Positions 16,801 to 24,043 of a DNA stretch of 64,000 bases are shown here, in pieces (position 1 is the stretch's first letter; every line of letters begins with the position of its first letter). A program made the translations under genes and the position numbers. The notes beneath the pieces are model-generated. The model did no database searches. It saw only the letters and a list, made by a program, of their open reading frames with translations, and was not told the origin of the DNA. Source of the stretch: a virus; IMG/VR virus record IMGVR_UViG_3300020176_000011, positions 16,085 to 80,084 of that record. One strand, given 5' to 3'.

Positions 16801-19417
16801 GAGTATCGACCTGCTTCGTGTTCGCCTGAGTTGCCTCGTTCGTCTTCTGCTTCAGCTTCTCCATCGCATCGGAGAACTTGTTGGCGTTGCGAGCATTCAT
16901 CTCCATGATCAGGGAGACAGCTTCAAAGCCGATGAAGGCAAGAGCAAGCGGACCCACGCCACGCATCAGGCTCATAGCACTGCTGAAACGACCAGCAGCG
17001 GCGGTGGTCCGACCGATGGCGGCTCCAAAGACATCCGTCTGCACAGCAGCCGCTCGGCTGGCCGTCGTGTAGGTCAGCAGAGCAGCACTGACGGAACCGA
17101 TCACCGGTAGGAGTCGAGCAAACTGAGTGGCCAGAATGTAGACGACCGCAGTACCACCAACCGTCGTACCGAGCGACACGATGGTCTGGATCAAACCACC
17201 GAACGACGAGATGAGGTCAGCCGTCGTGTTCATGACGGCGACGGCCTTCGGCTTGAAGTCCTCGCCCATCTTGTCGGCCATGATGCCGAAGTTCGCCTTC
17301 ACTCGATCAGAGGCCGCCGCGATGCTGTCCATCGCCACTCGGCTGCCAGTCATGGCCGCTTGGCTGGTGATGTTGGCCTGTGTCAGCTGCTGGAGTCCGT
17401 CCACCTGGCTCAGCAGACCGAGGTACGCACGAGCGCCACGAAGCTCCAGACCCTCGAACGCCTGAGAGGCACCGAAGCCAGCGTTGGCCATCTTCTCCAA
17501 GGTCGGCGTCAGACCCTTGCTACGGATGTCCACGTCGGCGATGGTCAGACCAACGTTGCCGAGAACTTCCTTCAGCTTCTCAGTCGGGTTGAGCAGATCG
17601 GAGATCAGCTGGGTAACGCCGGTACCGAGCGTCGACCCCGACCGAACACCAGTGTTGGACAGAGCGGACAGGACACCAGTCAGTTCCGCGAACGACACAT
17701 TCGCCTGTGCGGCGGTGTTACCGGAATACTGGATGCCGAGAGCCAGCTTCTCCATGTCGAGCTTGGAGGTGTTCAGCGCGCCAGCCATGATATTGACGAT
17801 CTGACCAGTCTCTTCGGCCCGATAGTTGAACGCACCCAGCACCGAGGTCACGACGTCGACCGAGGTTTTCAGCTCAGACCCAGTAGCCTGCGCCAGCATC
17901 GTGATCGGCTTGAGAGCCGCTCCGATCTGCTGCGTGGACAGACCAGCTTGGGCCAGTACGACTGCGGCCTGCGTCACTGCCGTGGCGGTGTAGCGCGAAC
18001 CTTCGGCGACGCCGATGATGACCTCCTTGAGGTCTTTCATCTCACCCTTGGTCGAACCACTGATGGCCTGCAACTGATGCAGAGCCTCATCGAACTCGAC
18101 GACCGACCGAACGCCGTAGCTGATTGCGCCGAAGAAGCTCGTCAGTACCTTGTAGTTCAGCATCAGACGAGACTGGATCTCAAGCAGGAACTGACCACCG
18201 TCTCCGAACAGACGAAGGCGCTGGATGTCCTGCTGCGACTTGGCAACCGCAGCTTGATAGGCGTTCTGTGCTTCGGCGGCAGCGCGCGACAGTTCAGCCG
18301 TCTTGCTGGGATCGAAGTTGTTCTGCTGGTTGCGACGAGCAGTGATCAGCGCGATCTTTGCATCGGCCACAGCAGCGGCAGCCGTCGAGATCTCAACCTT
18401 CTTATCGGACAGCTTCTGATAGTAGTCCTTGAGGTTCTGCATCGCCTTGGCATCATCGGGCAGCTTCGTGATGCCAGTGGTCTGCTCAATCGTCTCCTGC
18501 GTGCTGATGCGGGCAGCACGATAGATATGGTTCTTCGCCAGATATGCGGCGACCTTATCGCGCGACTTCTGGATGATTTCAGCCTGCTTCTGCGCCAAGT
18601 TGTCGTAGAAGACACGCATGTTCGCCATCGTCTTGTCGACGTCGGGACGAACGAGGCCAGTCGTCTGTTCGATAGTCTCCTGCACACTCAGACGCGCGGC
18701 CGGGATGATCGAACGTCGAACGGCAGCCATGGCGCGCCGATTGGCGGCAGCCTCAGCATTGGCAGCGAGACGCTCTTGCTTCTGCATCTCGGCACTCTGC
18801 TTTTCGAGCATCGCCTGAGTAGCAGCCAGCAGTTGCAGTTCACGGCTTCGCTTGCTGACCAGCTTGTCCAGCGAGCCATCAGCGTTGCGGGCATTCTGTT
18901 CCTCAGCCGCAGCCAGCAGCATCTCAGCGGCACGAATGCGGGTCTTCAGCTCGAGCCGCTTCTGATCACTCGGATCGGGGCCGAGGTTGCTCACAAAGCG
19001 ACGAGCGCCCTTGTTCTCACTCTCAAGGAACTTGAGCAGGGTCGAATTCTTGATCTGGCGCTCGGCATCCTTGAAGGTGTTGAGCGTGGCATCGGAAAGC
19101 TGACGTCCGAACGACGTCATGTTGGCCTTGATGCTCTTCGTCATTCCGTCGACGAGCGCCTTGGTGATCGAGGCACCAGGGTTCTCGTTCTGGACGAGGG
19201 TCACCAGATTGCGGAAGTTGGCCAGCAGCTCCTTCTGAGTCTTGTCGAAGTTGCTGCTGGTAACGATGCCGACCTTCGTATCACGAAGGAGTTCCATCTG
19301 CGTGCGCAGAGTGGTCGTCGCCTTGATGATGGAGTCCAGCTTCTTCTGCAGCTTCTCCATCTCGGCGACGGGCTGGTTCAGATTGGCCTCAATACCGATC
19401 TCTTTGTCATCAGCCAT
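13835..19417 (-). CDS. Tail tape measure protein
   Basis: An 1860-residue, helix-rich protein starting at ATG 19417. The TP901-type tape-measure core lies around residues 440-680, with repeated helices such as VLAQAGLSTQQIGAAL and GALNTSKLDMEKLALG. Hydrophobic segments follow near 700-750 and again near the C-terminus (LLQMMVQMVAMMALKMAMRF). Long coiled-coil stretches rich in Glu, Lys and Gln fill 1000-1500. By the usual relation of about 1.5 angstroms per residue, it implies a long tail, roughly 250-280 nm. It follows the G/GT chaperone, as in lambda-like tails. Confidence 0.95.
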   Translation of the reverse strand: MADDKEIGIEANLNQPVAEMEKLQKKLDSIIKATTTLRTQMELLRDTKVGIVTSSNFDKTQKELLANFRNLVTLVQNENPGASITKALVDGMTKSIKANMTSFGRQLSDATLNTFKDAERQIKNSTLLKFLESENKGARRFVSNLGPDPSDQKRLELKTRIRAAEMLLAAAEEQNARNADGSLDKLVSKRSRELQLLAATQAMLEKQSAEMQKQERLAANAEAAANRRAMAAVRRSIIPAARLSVQETIEQTTGLVRPDVDKTMANMRVFYDNLAQKQAEIIQKSRDKVAAYLAKNHIYRAARISTQETIEQTTGITKLPDDAKAMQNLKDYYQKLSDKKVEISTAAAAVADAKIALITARRNQQNNFDPSKTAELSRAAAEAQNAYQAAVAKSQQDIQRLRLFGDGGQFLLEIQSRLMLNYKVLTSFFGAISYGVRSVVEFDEALHQLQAISGSTKGEMKDLKEVIIGVAEGSRYTATAVTQAAVVLAQAGLSTQQIGAALKPITMLAQATGSELKTSVDVVTSVLGAFNYRAEETGQIVNIMAGALNTSKLDMEKLALGIQYSGNTAAQANVSFAELTGVLSALSNTGVRSGSTLGTGVTQLISDLLNPTEKLKEVLGNVGLTIADVDIRSKGLTPTLEKMANAGFGASQAFEGLELRGARAYLGLLSQVDGLQQLTQANITSQAAMTGSRVAMDSIAAASDRVKANFGIMADKMGEDFKPKAVAVMNTTADLISSFGGLIQTIVSLGTTVGGTAVVYILATQFARLLPVIGSVSAALLTYTTASRAAAVQTDVFGAAIGRTTAAAGRFSSAMSLMRGVGPLALAFIGFEAVSLIMEMNARNANKFSDAMEKLKQKTNEATQANTKQVDTQMAIDKAINDLLSKYSSLNENSGALATETLNLKTRFADLGLELPKTVTNVNELVSALEKLRSTSRGLQTLSLNDKIGALKAEREAFEKRAAELSSENSLNTLIQNDSKTPAAVRREMSRQFQMNRFKEGSQDSQARGALDNIKGVMPETKSLMDSMIGNDLDKTIAQIAKAQDAIDRLKKLKDSDVANPGDTFTNEDNRNLGNLILKRAREWAANELEKRSKGRDLESTTGQRDELIELQKTIYSTMENAVNASRVHITEMRDKLKSAPVGEKKGIADEMQKEVNEVRNFIDGMFQQYLSTLSGEQKRVAELAYKKNIERGMNETTGLVTGDLNTAREEVDKVQKARLQSEMKTIQVQIETEKRRAKQYSDVGRIEQSNQELERLQAKYYETKEKLFQKDRDALKTAQQADEKKDLIVQQEAELEADRAKFAEEAFERRKKASQDIIRMELETSKVMIDSIHAQINSNMSALTGMLGRTMSKEQREKIFDQIATLTEQLISMQIRMIIASFTASGQNLDDPEIIKQMQGQMDAVTTSGREALKGFRNRIDAKGMSAGQEELSREMKQMLADFQVELKKLAQNFRQIEKAFANANQEAENIQFRFDQSVKAYDAPVNRNSFTTAYKEVDQFEKAANVENAVRQLKIEAAQTLLVNQQMGLQKAEELVAALTKEKAALEGVAGGNTVNSNALAAIKQQLQSADGEMEKYRQQIDSTATSLQKLKIEQDAQTQPKPKPTFFEQLSTGVKAWEIQNKLFQDGLTQIAERVPQMLNTVSSGFTDAFMSLIDGTKSVGQAFGDMARSVIRSLLQMMVQMVAMMALKMAMRFLLPGFGSMMSGGGSVTTGDGVGSGTGETYKSGGSVRRKRFAGGGQNRDMVPATLMPGEYVLRRAAARAIGRRTLDEINSLGNRRISEPMSAVGDFGNEMADQRTADRMQKKDGEQNVTNVWIVPQGQQPPPPSAKDIIAIVNSDIVRGGQTRVLIKSVVNGRG

Positions 19418-20161
19418 CTGTACCACCCGTCATGGTCGCTTTGGCGTGGCTCATAAACTTCATGATGGTAGACTCGGACGGAGGGGGCTTCTTCATCATC
19501 TCCTGCATTTCTTGAGGAGACACCCCTTCCGACTTGTTCCCACCGAGAGCTGCAGCCAAGATCAAAGCGAAATTCTGAAAGTCCTGCAGCACTTTAACCT
19601 GTTCGTACTGCACTCTCAACTGAACCTTGTGACGTAGGTCGAACCACGTCTTCCGTTCGTAGAGGTCGTCGATCTCACTAGGTGAGATGTCGAAGGCCAG
19701 ACAGATGCTATCCGTCCAGGTTAGCTGGCTGAGCCAGTGGTCAACGACGTCTGGACTTCCTGCAGTGCCCGCGTCTTGTCGCCCATTTTGTCGACCGTGG
19801 CCAGCATACCCTCCATCAGCGGCTCGGAACTCTCGTTGAAGTTCGAGCCCAGCTTGATGAAAAAATCGAGGATATGGGTTCCCGCCCAAGCGAGGATCTT
19901 GGACACCTCTTCCGGAGTGATCTCCAGTTCGTCGATCTCGATCTGGTTCTTCTTCGTCGACAGAAGCTGGACCAGCATCTGCTCGGCGATCTCGGGCTCC
20001 TCGATCATGCGGCCGACGTCGTTCATGTTGCCGATGAGCTTGCAGAGACGATTGAGTCGGCCGAACGTCATCACGACGGTCTGGGTCTTGTCGCCGATCT
20101 TCAGGTCGAAGCTCGGGGCGAGTTCGGACTGAATGAGGGTGGGCTTGGGCGCGTCGGACAT
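19410..20161 (-). CDS. Tail assembly chaperone GT fusion made by -1 frameshift
   Basis: Downstream of the G-like gene, the -1 frame stays open to 19410. It encodes a well-formed T-like segment (HWLSQLTWTDSICLAFDISP...) with no usable start codon of its own. This is the layout of the lambda G/GT chaperone pair: a small share of ribosomes slips back one base and makes a G-T fusion that loads the tape measure. The only classical slippery heptamer I see is T TTT TTC at 19859-19865, fairly far from the G stop, so the exact slip site is uncertain. The T part ends 8 bases inside the tape-measure gene. Confidence 0.72.
19721..20161 (-). CDS. Tail assembly chaperone, lambda gpG-like
   Basis: This 146-residue protein lies between the major tail protein and the tape measure. 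It has the helical character of gpG-type chaperones, with LELTPEEVxKILAWAGTHI-like segments. ATG 20161 has GGAGAGC upstream. The stop at 19721 is bypassed by a -1 shift in the presumed GT product. It begins after the terminator at 20186-20211, so its expression should be lower than that of the major tail protein. Confidence 0.8.
   Translation of the reverse strand: MSDAPKPTLIQSELAPSFDLKIGDKTQTVVMTFGRLNRLCKLIGNMNDVGRMIEEPEIAEQMLVQLLSTKKNQIEIDELEITPEEVSKILAWAGTHILDFFIKLGSNFNESSEPLMEGMLATVDKMGDKTRALQEVQTSLTTGSAS
19859..19865 (-). other. Candidate -1 ribosomal slippery site (T TTT TTC)
   Basis: In the frame of the G-like gene this reads GAT TTT TTC, a heptamer of the X XXY YYZ class that allows both tRNAs to re-pair after a -1 slip. 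It lies 46 codons before the G stop, further upstream than in lambda. I found no better heptamer nearer the stop. Confidence 0.45.
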
Positions 20162-20185
20162 AGGGCTCTCCTTGAACCAAAAAGA

Positions 20186-20211
20186 ATCGCCCCGGTTCTA
20201 ACCGGGGCGAT
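20186..20211 (-). terminator. Rho-independent terminator after the major tail protein
   Basis: A perfect 11-bp stem (ATCGCCCCGGT with its complement) closes a 4-base loop and, on the minus strand, is followed by TCTTTTT. It lies between the major tail protein stop and the chaperone start, and would lower expression of downstream tail genes relative to the major tail protein. Confidence 0.85.
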
Positions 20212-20234
20212 CTTCAATGGCAAGTCCGTTCTGC

Positions 20235-21008
20235 TTACGGCAGCAGGAGGATGCGCGACTGGTCGCCCGCGAACTGGGCGTAGTGCGGATCGCCCGGCAC
20301 CTGGTCGTAGATCGTCAGTTCGAACGGCAGGTTTCCGTAGTTGTCGGTCGTGAAGTTCAGATCCAGACCCTTCGTGACGCGGCACTTCGGGATCATGATC
20401 ATCGCCTCTTCACCACCGGCCAGGTTGCCGACGACCATCGCCGCGAGGTACGGCTGCTCGACCTTCTTGCCGACCGACACGGTGCCGAACTTCTTGACCA
20501 CCGCACCGGACGGCACGGTAATACCGGCCGGGGTGGCGCGGGTGACCGTGACGTTGAGGGCCGCGATGGACAGCACCTGGCGGACGAGGACCTGGTCATC
20601 CGAGCCGTACTGGATCAGGATGTAGTCGTTGGCGGCGAGGCCGGTGACCGACGTGCAGGGAATAACCGAGGCACCGGCCGCGACCGAACCGGTCGTGGTC
20701 GTCACGAGGCCGGTCGTGGTGATCGCCGAGCCGTCGAGGCCGAGCGCGAAGTTGAGGTTCTGGAGCGTGTACTCGTAGGCTTCGAAGGACGCCGTGACGG
20801 CGTTCTTGTTCATCACCGAGTAGACGACCGTGTTCTTCACGCCCTGCGTCAGCTCGACGTAGCCCGGTTCCATGTTGGTCTTGAAGTTCTTGACCAGACC
20901 GATGCCGTTGGCAGCGGGCGTGAAGTCGAACATCGTGGCCGGGGGACCGAGCATGACCGAGGCCGTGCCGAGCATGAAGCGCGAAGTCTTAGCGAGGCCG
21001 TTGGCCAT
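20235..21008 (-). CDS. Major tail protein (tail tube)
   Basis: A 257-residue, Thr/Val/Gly-rich, beta-strand protein between the tail terminator-like gene and the G chaperone, which is the normal place of the tail tube protein. It has its own promoter region on the right and its own terminator on the left, consistent with high expression. The strong site AGGAGATTCCC precedes the ATG. A central insertion (about 100-180, TTTTGSVAAGASVIPC...) could be an Ig-like surface domain. No sequence signature is decisive; the call rests on order and character. Confidence 0.82.
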   Translation of the reverse strand: MANGLAKTSRFMLGTASVMLGPPATMFDFTPAANGIGLVKNFKTNMEPGYVELTQGVKNTVVYSVMNKNAVTASFEAYEYTLQNLNFALGLDGSAITTTGLVTTTTGSVAAGASVIPCTSVTGLAANDYILIQYGSDDQVLVRQVLSIAALNVTVTRATPAGITVPSGAVVKKFGTVSVGKKVEQPYLAAMVVGNLAGGEEAMIMIPKCRVTKGLDLNFTTDNYGNLPFELTIYDQVPGDPHYAQFAGDQSRILLLP

Positions 21009-21039
21009 GGGAATCTCCTGTAACTTTCCAAAGAAGGTT

Positions 21040-21074
21040 CTTGCGTTATCCGATGGTTCGACAGATAAGACAAG
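21040..21074. promoter_or_regulatory. Imperfect inverted repeat in divergent promoter region
   Basis: CTTGCGTTATC and its near-complement GATAAGACAAG (9 of 11 pairs) are separated by 13 bases in the 92-bp gap between the leftward major tail gene and the rightward RHH gene. Each arm supplies a CTTG(C/T)-type -35 and a GATAA(C/G) -10 in opposite directions, 18 bp apart. This looks like overlapping divergent promoters with an operator. The promoter reading is inference. Confidence 0.45.
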
Positions 21075-21100
21075 AGATTTTTTCTGAACCGGAGTGAACC

Positions 21101-21349
21101 ATGAAAACGAAGGATATGGTGGCCATGACCGTCCGGATGCCGCCGGACTTTGCCGACCAGATCACGACCCGCGCCAGGCTCACTCGACGGAGCCGAAGCG
21201 CAGAGCTGATCCATCTGGCCAGTCAGACCCTCGACCGACAGGCTGCCGTCCTCAAGGCTGAGCAGCAGCGCGTGACGGAGCGTAACCAAGGGATACTGCA
21301 AGATATTGGTACGACCGAACCTCAGTTGTCACTAGGGGAAGAGCAGTAG
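21101..21349 (+). CDS. Ribbon-helix-helix (Arc/CopG-like) DNA-binding protein
   Basis: This 82-residue protein is the only rightward gene inside the virion cluster. Residues 6-45 (VAMTVRMPPDFADQI then SRSAELIHLASQTL) fit the ribbon-helix-helix fold: one beta strand with alternating polar residues, then two helices. The rest is polar helix. GGAG lies 7 bases before ATG 21101. It starts opposite the major tail gene across an inverted repeat, and its 3' end overlaps the convergent gene 21252-21719 by 98 bp. RHH proteins bind palindromic operators as dimers, so it may regulate its own or virion-gene transcription. Confidence 0.8.
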   Translation: MKTKDMVAMTVRMPPDFADQITTRARLTRRSRSAELIHLASQTLDRQAAVLKAEQQRVTERNQGILQDIGTTEPQLSLGEEQ

Positions 21350-21719
21350 TCCCCTTCATGAATTTCATCTGACCCAGGAGATTGCCCGTCTCCGCGTCGA
21401 GCAGCTCGACCATCTTGCCGGTCAAACAGGCGTTGAACAGCACGTTGGTCAAGCTGCGAAGATGAAACAGGTTCTGATCACCCACAGTCGATAGACCGAT
21501 CCTTGCAGCGACAGTGAAGTTTCCTTCCTCGTCGGTGATCGAGTAGTCCTCCAGGCCCATGATGTCGAGCAGGTTTGACAGTTCCTTCTCGTCGGCGATG
21601 CCGTCGAAGTCGACGACGGTCGGCTGCGCACGACCCGAGGCCGTGAACACCGGATCGTTCGTGATGACCTTGCCGATGAAGCGGATGAGCGAGGCCTTGC
21701 AGTCTTGATACGGGTTCAT
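21252..21719 (-). CDS. Tail terminator-like / neck protein
   Basis: A 155-residue protein (MNPYQDCKASLIRFIGK...) between the gp10-like protein and the major tail protein, which is the position of lambda gpU-type tail terminators. ATG 21719 overlaps the previous stop (ATGA). The last 32 residues are encoded opposite the RHH gene; they still read as regular strand (RSYQYLAVSLGY), so I consider the overlap real. The family is assigned by synteny only. Confidence 0.62.
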   Translation of the reverse strand: MNPYQDCKASLIRFIGKVITNDPVFTASGRAQPTVVDFDGIADEKELSNLLDIMGLEDYSITDEEGNFTVAARIGLSTVGDQNLFHLRSLTNVLFNACLTGKMVELLDAETGNLLGQMKFMKGTTALPLVTTEVRSYQYLAVSLGYAPSRAAAQP

Positions 21720-22306
21720 TTCAGTCTCCGAACGACGGACGGGGTGATGACGTACTTCACCCACCAGTTGAGGTAGGGCTCGACCAACGGTCGGGTGATC
21801 CGGCCCTTGAAGGCCGAGAGCTTCATGGACCGCTGGAAGGTACCACTGTTGATCTGCTCCAGCAGCTGAATTCCGCGCTTGTTGCGCATTGCGGGTGCGG
21901 GTTCGACGACCATGCGGAACGCCTCACCACGCTTCACGGCGCGCGGCAGCTTCACGAGAGTGACCTTGGGCTTGCCCAGCAGGCCACCCTTGGCCTGTCG
22001 GAGCGACGTCCGCAGCTTGCCACTGGCCTTGAAGAAGCCCGAGCCTGGGTACTTCTTCTCTTTCCACTTGGCGTAGTTGCGTTTGAGTGGCTTCCAGTTT
22101 GGGGTGAACTCTTGAAGCCCCGGCGGTCCGGCCACGTCGATCCCAGATCGGACCAGCGTCGAGAAGAAGGACGCATTGATGACGGCCACTTCCTGCTCGA
22201 TCTTGGCCTTGACCTTGTTGACGTAAACCGTCGTCGTGCGGAGGATCTTGGCCTCGACGTCACGAACGAACTTTTTGTAGGCTCCGAAGCTAACTGACCT
22301 CGCCAT
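21716..22306 (-). CDS. HK97 gp10-like head-tail joining protein
   Basis: A 196-residue basic protein starting at ATG 22306 with GGGGAT upstream; a longer in-frame start at 22381 would overlap the previous gene heavily. Helical N-terminus, then a segment (SGKLRTSLRQAK) of the type seen in HK97 gp10-family proteins that set up the head-tail interface. It overlaps both neighbours by a few bases. The assignment combines weak sequence character with strong position. Confidence 0.65.
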   Translation of the reverse strand: MARSVSFGAYKKFVRDVEAKILRTTTVYVNKVKAKIEQEVAVINASFFSTLVRSGIDVAGPPGLQEFTPNWKPLKRNYAKWKEKKYPGSGFFKASGKLRTSLRQAKGGLLGKPKVTLVKLPRAVKRGEAFRMVVEPAPAMRNKRGIQLLEQINSGTFQRSMKLSAFKGRITRPLVEPYLNWWVKYVITPSVVRRLK

Positions 22307-22805
22307 AGGTGATCCCCTGAACCTTCTGGACAAACTTGACGACCTTGCCGTCGAGCATATCACCCAGCTGGAGATCGACACTCGTCAGGACCCGATACTT
22401 AGAGCCCGACTGGTTCTCGTTGTCACCCTGGAGCTGCATCAGCTCCCAGACCACCTCTATCGAGCCCAGCGCGCTCTTCTCGTAGGCTCGACTGAGTCCC
22501 GTGACCAGATCAGTCGACTTCACTTCTCGCGTCCACACGGCGGTGTGGGTGACCTCAGCAAGGCTGAAGACTCGAGTCATGTTCCGGGTCTTCTCGGCTC
22601 GGTCGATCAACAGGTACTTCCGCAGACCGTCCTTGATCACCATGCCGGGGCGCGCCGGGGAAGTGCTGCTGGTGAGCATCTGCCGACGCGGGAGGACGAA
22701 GTCGCGGATCGTCGCGTTGTCCTTGATGTCCATCATCTGACCTTCCAGCAGGAGGCCCGTGGTGGTTCGGATCGGTCGGAAGAAGGCTCGGGACGGAGCG
22801 CGCAT
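22290..22805 (-). CDS. Head-closure / connector protein
   Basis: This 171-residue protein follows the adaptor gene and precedes the gp10-like gene. In siphovirus connectors this slot is normally a head-closure (stopper) protein. The predicted fold is beta-rich (VFSLAEVTHTAVWTREVKS, KYRVLTSVDLQLGDML). No catalytic or metal motif is seen. The GGAG site is 7 bases before ATG 22805. Confidence 0.55.
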   Translation of the reverse strand: MRAPSRAFFRPIRTTTGLLLEGQMMDIKDNATIRDFVLPRRQMLTSSTSPARPGMVIKDGLRKYLLIDRAEKTRNMTRVFSLAEVTHTAVWTREVKSTDLVTGLSRAYEKSALGSIEVVWELMQLQGDNENQSGSKYRVLTSVDLQLGDMLDGKVVKFVQKVQGITYGEVS

Positions 22806-22806
22806 T

Positions 22807-23514
22807 TTAGGCTCCGGTGATCGGATCGGTCGGGGTAGCCACGTCGAAGAAGAAGGCCGTGTCTTCGGTCACACCGAACAGGTCGGTTGCGCCGCCGACG
22901 ATCATGGCGTTGATCTTGGGCAGGAAGCTGTCGAGATCGAGCTTGGAGAAACGAGCGTACTTCTCTTGGTCGGACGACTCCGACTGCATCAGACGGATCT
23001 TGAGGACCTGGACGAGCGGCAGGGCGGCGAAGCCGAGGATCATGTCGTTGGCGATCCGCATGGTGCCGGTGTCGGACAGCGCCTGATCGAACTCCACCTT
23101 GTCGTAGGTGGCGACTGCCGTGTAGTAGGCGTCTTCGATCCGAATGAAGCTGTCGGGAAGCTCGTCGGCATTCACGCCGAAGAAGACCCGCACGTCGTCG
23201 GGTGTCACGCTGGTGTTGATCCAGGGTGCGACAAAATAGCTGATGGTGGTTTTGTAGGTGGCCCCGGCCACCTTGTAGCTCACGATCAGGGTGCGCTTCT
23301 CGCGCTCCGAGGCCGTGTTGGCAGTTCCGTCGACCTCGATCACCACGGTGTTCAGCCCGGCGTGGTCGATGGCCTTCGGATCCCAGCCCGTGACCAGAGC
23401 GCCGCTCTGGTCACGAAGCTGAGCCGTCACCGAGTTCGTGTCGGGGATGACGAGTTCATCTCCGACACGAAATTCGATAGGGAAAGACTGGGCATCCCCA
23501 CTGGTGACGTACAT
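22807..23514 (-). CDS. Head-tail adaptor protein
   Basis: A 235-residue protein with two parts. The N-terminal beta-rich domain (about 1-95) handles sequences like VIEVDGTANTASEREK, and the C-terminal helical domain (about 100-235) begins at TPDDVRVFFGVNADELPD, a pattern seen in portal-binding adaptors. AAGGAG lies upstream of ATG 23514. It is the first connector gene after the capsid genes. Role inferred from order and the helical domain. Confidence 0.6.
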   Translation of the reverse strand: MYVTSGDAQSFPIEFRVGDELVIPDTNSVTAQLRDQSGALVTGWDPKAIDHAGLNTVVIEVDGTANTASEREKRTLIVSYKVAGATYKTTISYFVAPWINTSVTPDDVRVFFGVNADELPDSFIRIEDAYYTAVATYDKVEFDQALSDTGTMRIANDMILGFAALPLVQVLKIRLMQSESSDQEKYARFSKLDLDSFLPKINAMIVGGATDLFGVTEDTAFFFDVATPTDPITGA

Positions 23515-23525
23515 GGTCCGACTCC

Positions 23526-23957
23526 TTACTTACGCGGAGCCTTGAGGATCTTCTCCTCCAGGGCAGCGACGAGCTTCTCCTGCTCGGCCAGCTCGTCCGC
23601 CGACGCCTTGCTGTCTTTCTCGCGCATGGCGAGCAGCTGGTTCTTGGCGTCGATCAGCTCCTGCTCCACGGTCGGAGCCTCCTCGACCTTCTTGCTCGGG
23701 TCGAACTTGTGCTGCTTGACGAAGCCCTCGACGGCCGAGTCGCGCTTCTTCTCGCCAGCGTCGGCGATGACCTTCTGCAGCATGGCGTCGGTGACGTTGT
23801 CGTTCACCCGGCCATGGATGGTCAGCTGACCGGCGTTCGCCTTGCTGTCCCAGAAGTGGTCGGCCGAGACGACGTTGACCTGATCGGCCTCGACGACCTC
23901 GCCCTTGACGCCGCCCCAGAGCATGAAATTGCCGGTGGTTTCCGCAACGAGCTTCAT
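23526..23957 (-). CDS. Hypothetical capsid-region protein, 143 aa
   Basis: Directly follows the major capsid gene and its terminator. The N-terminal part is strand-rich (LVAETTGNFMLWGGVKGEVV). The C-terminal half is a Lys/Glu/Ala-rich coiled coil (about 85-140, ADELAEQEKLVAALEEK). It may be a capsid accessory or connector component, but no family is recognised. AGGAG is 7 bases before the ATG. Confidence 0.6.
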   Translation of the reverse strand: MKLVAETTGNFMLWGGVKGEVVEADQVNVVSADHFWDSKANAGQLTIHGRVNDNVTDAMLQKVIADAGEKKRDSAVEGFVKQHKFDPSKKVEEAPTVEQELIDAKNQLLAMREKDSKASADELAEQEKLVAALEEKILKAPRK

Positions 23958-23991
23958 AGAAGTCTCCTGATAGTGTGGTTGAGAAAGAGGA

Positions 23992-24021
23992 AAGGCCCAG
24001 CCACTTTCGTGGATGGGCCTT
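23992..24021 (-). terminator. Terminator after the major capsid gene
   Basis: A 13-bp stem with one mismatch (AAGGCCCATCCAC against GTGGCTGGGCCTT) and a GAAA-type loop, followed on the minus strand by TTCCTCTTTCTC. It lies 22 bases after the capsid gene stop, and probably makes capsid transcripts more abundant than those of the connector genes. Confidence 0.78.
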
Positions 24022-24043
24022 CCTTTGTCCAGCTGAACTTCGC

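Noticed and set aside
17360-19456. A 698-codon rightward open frame
   Set aside because: Antisense shadow of the tape measure gene.
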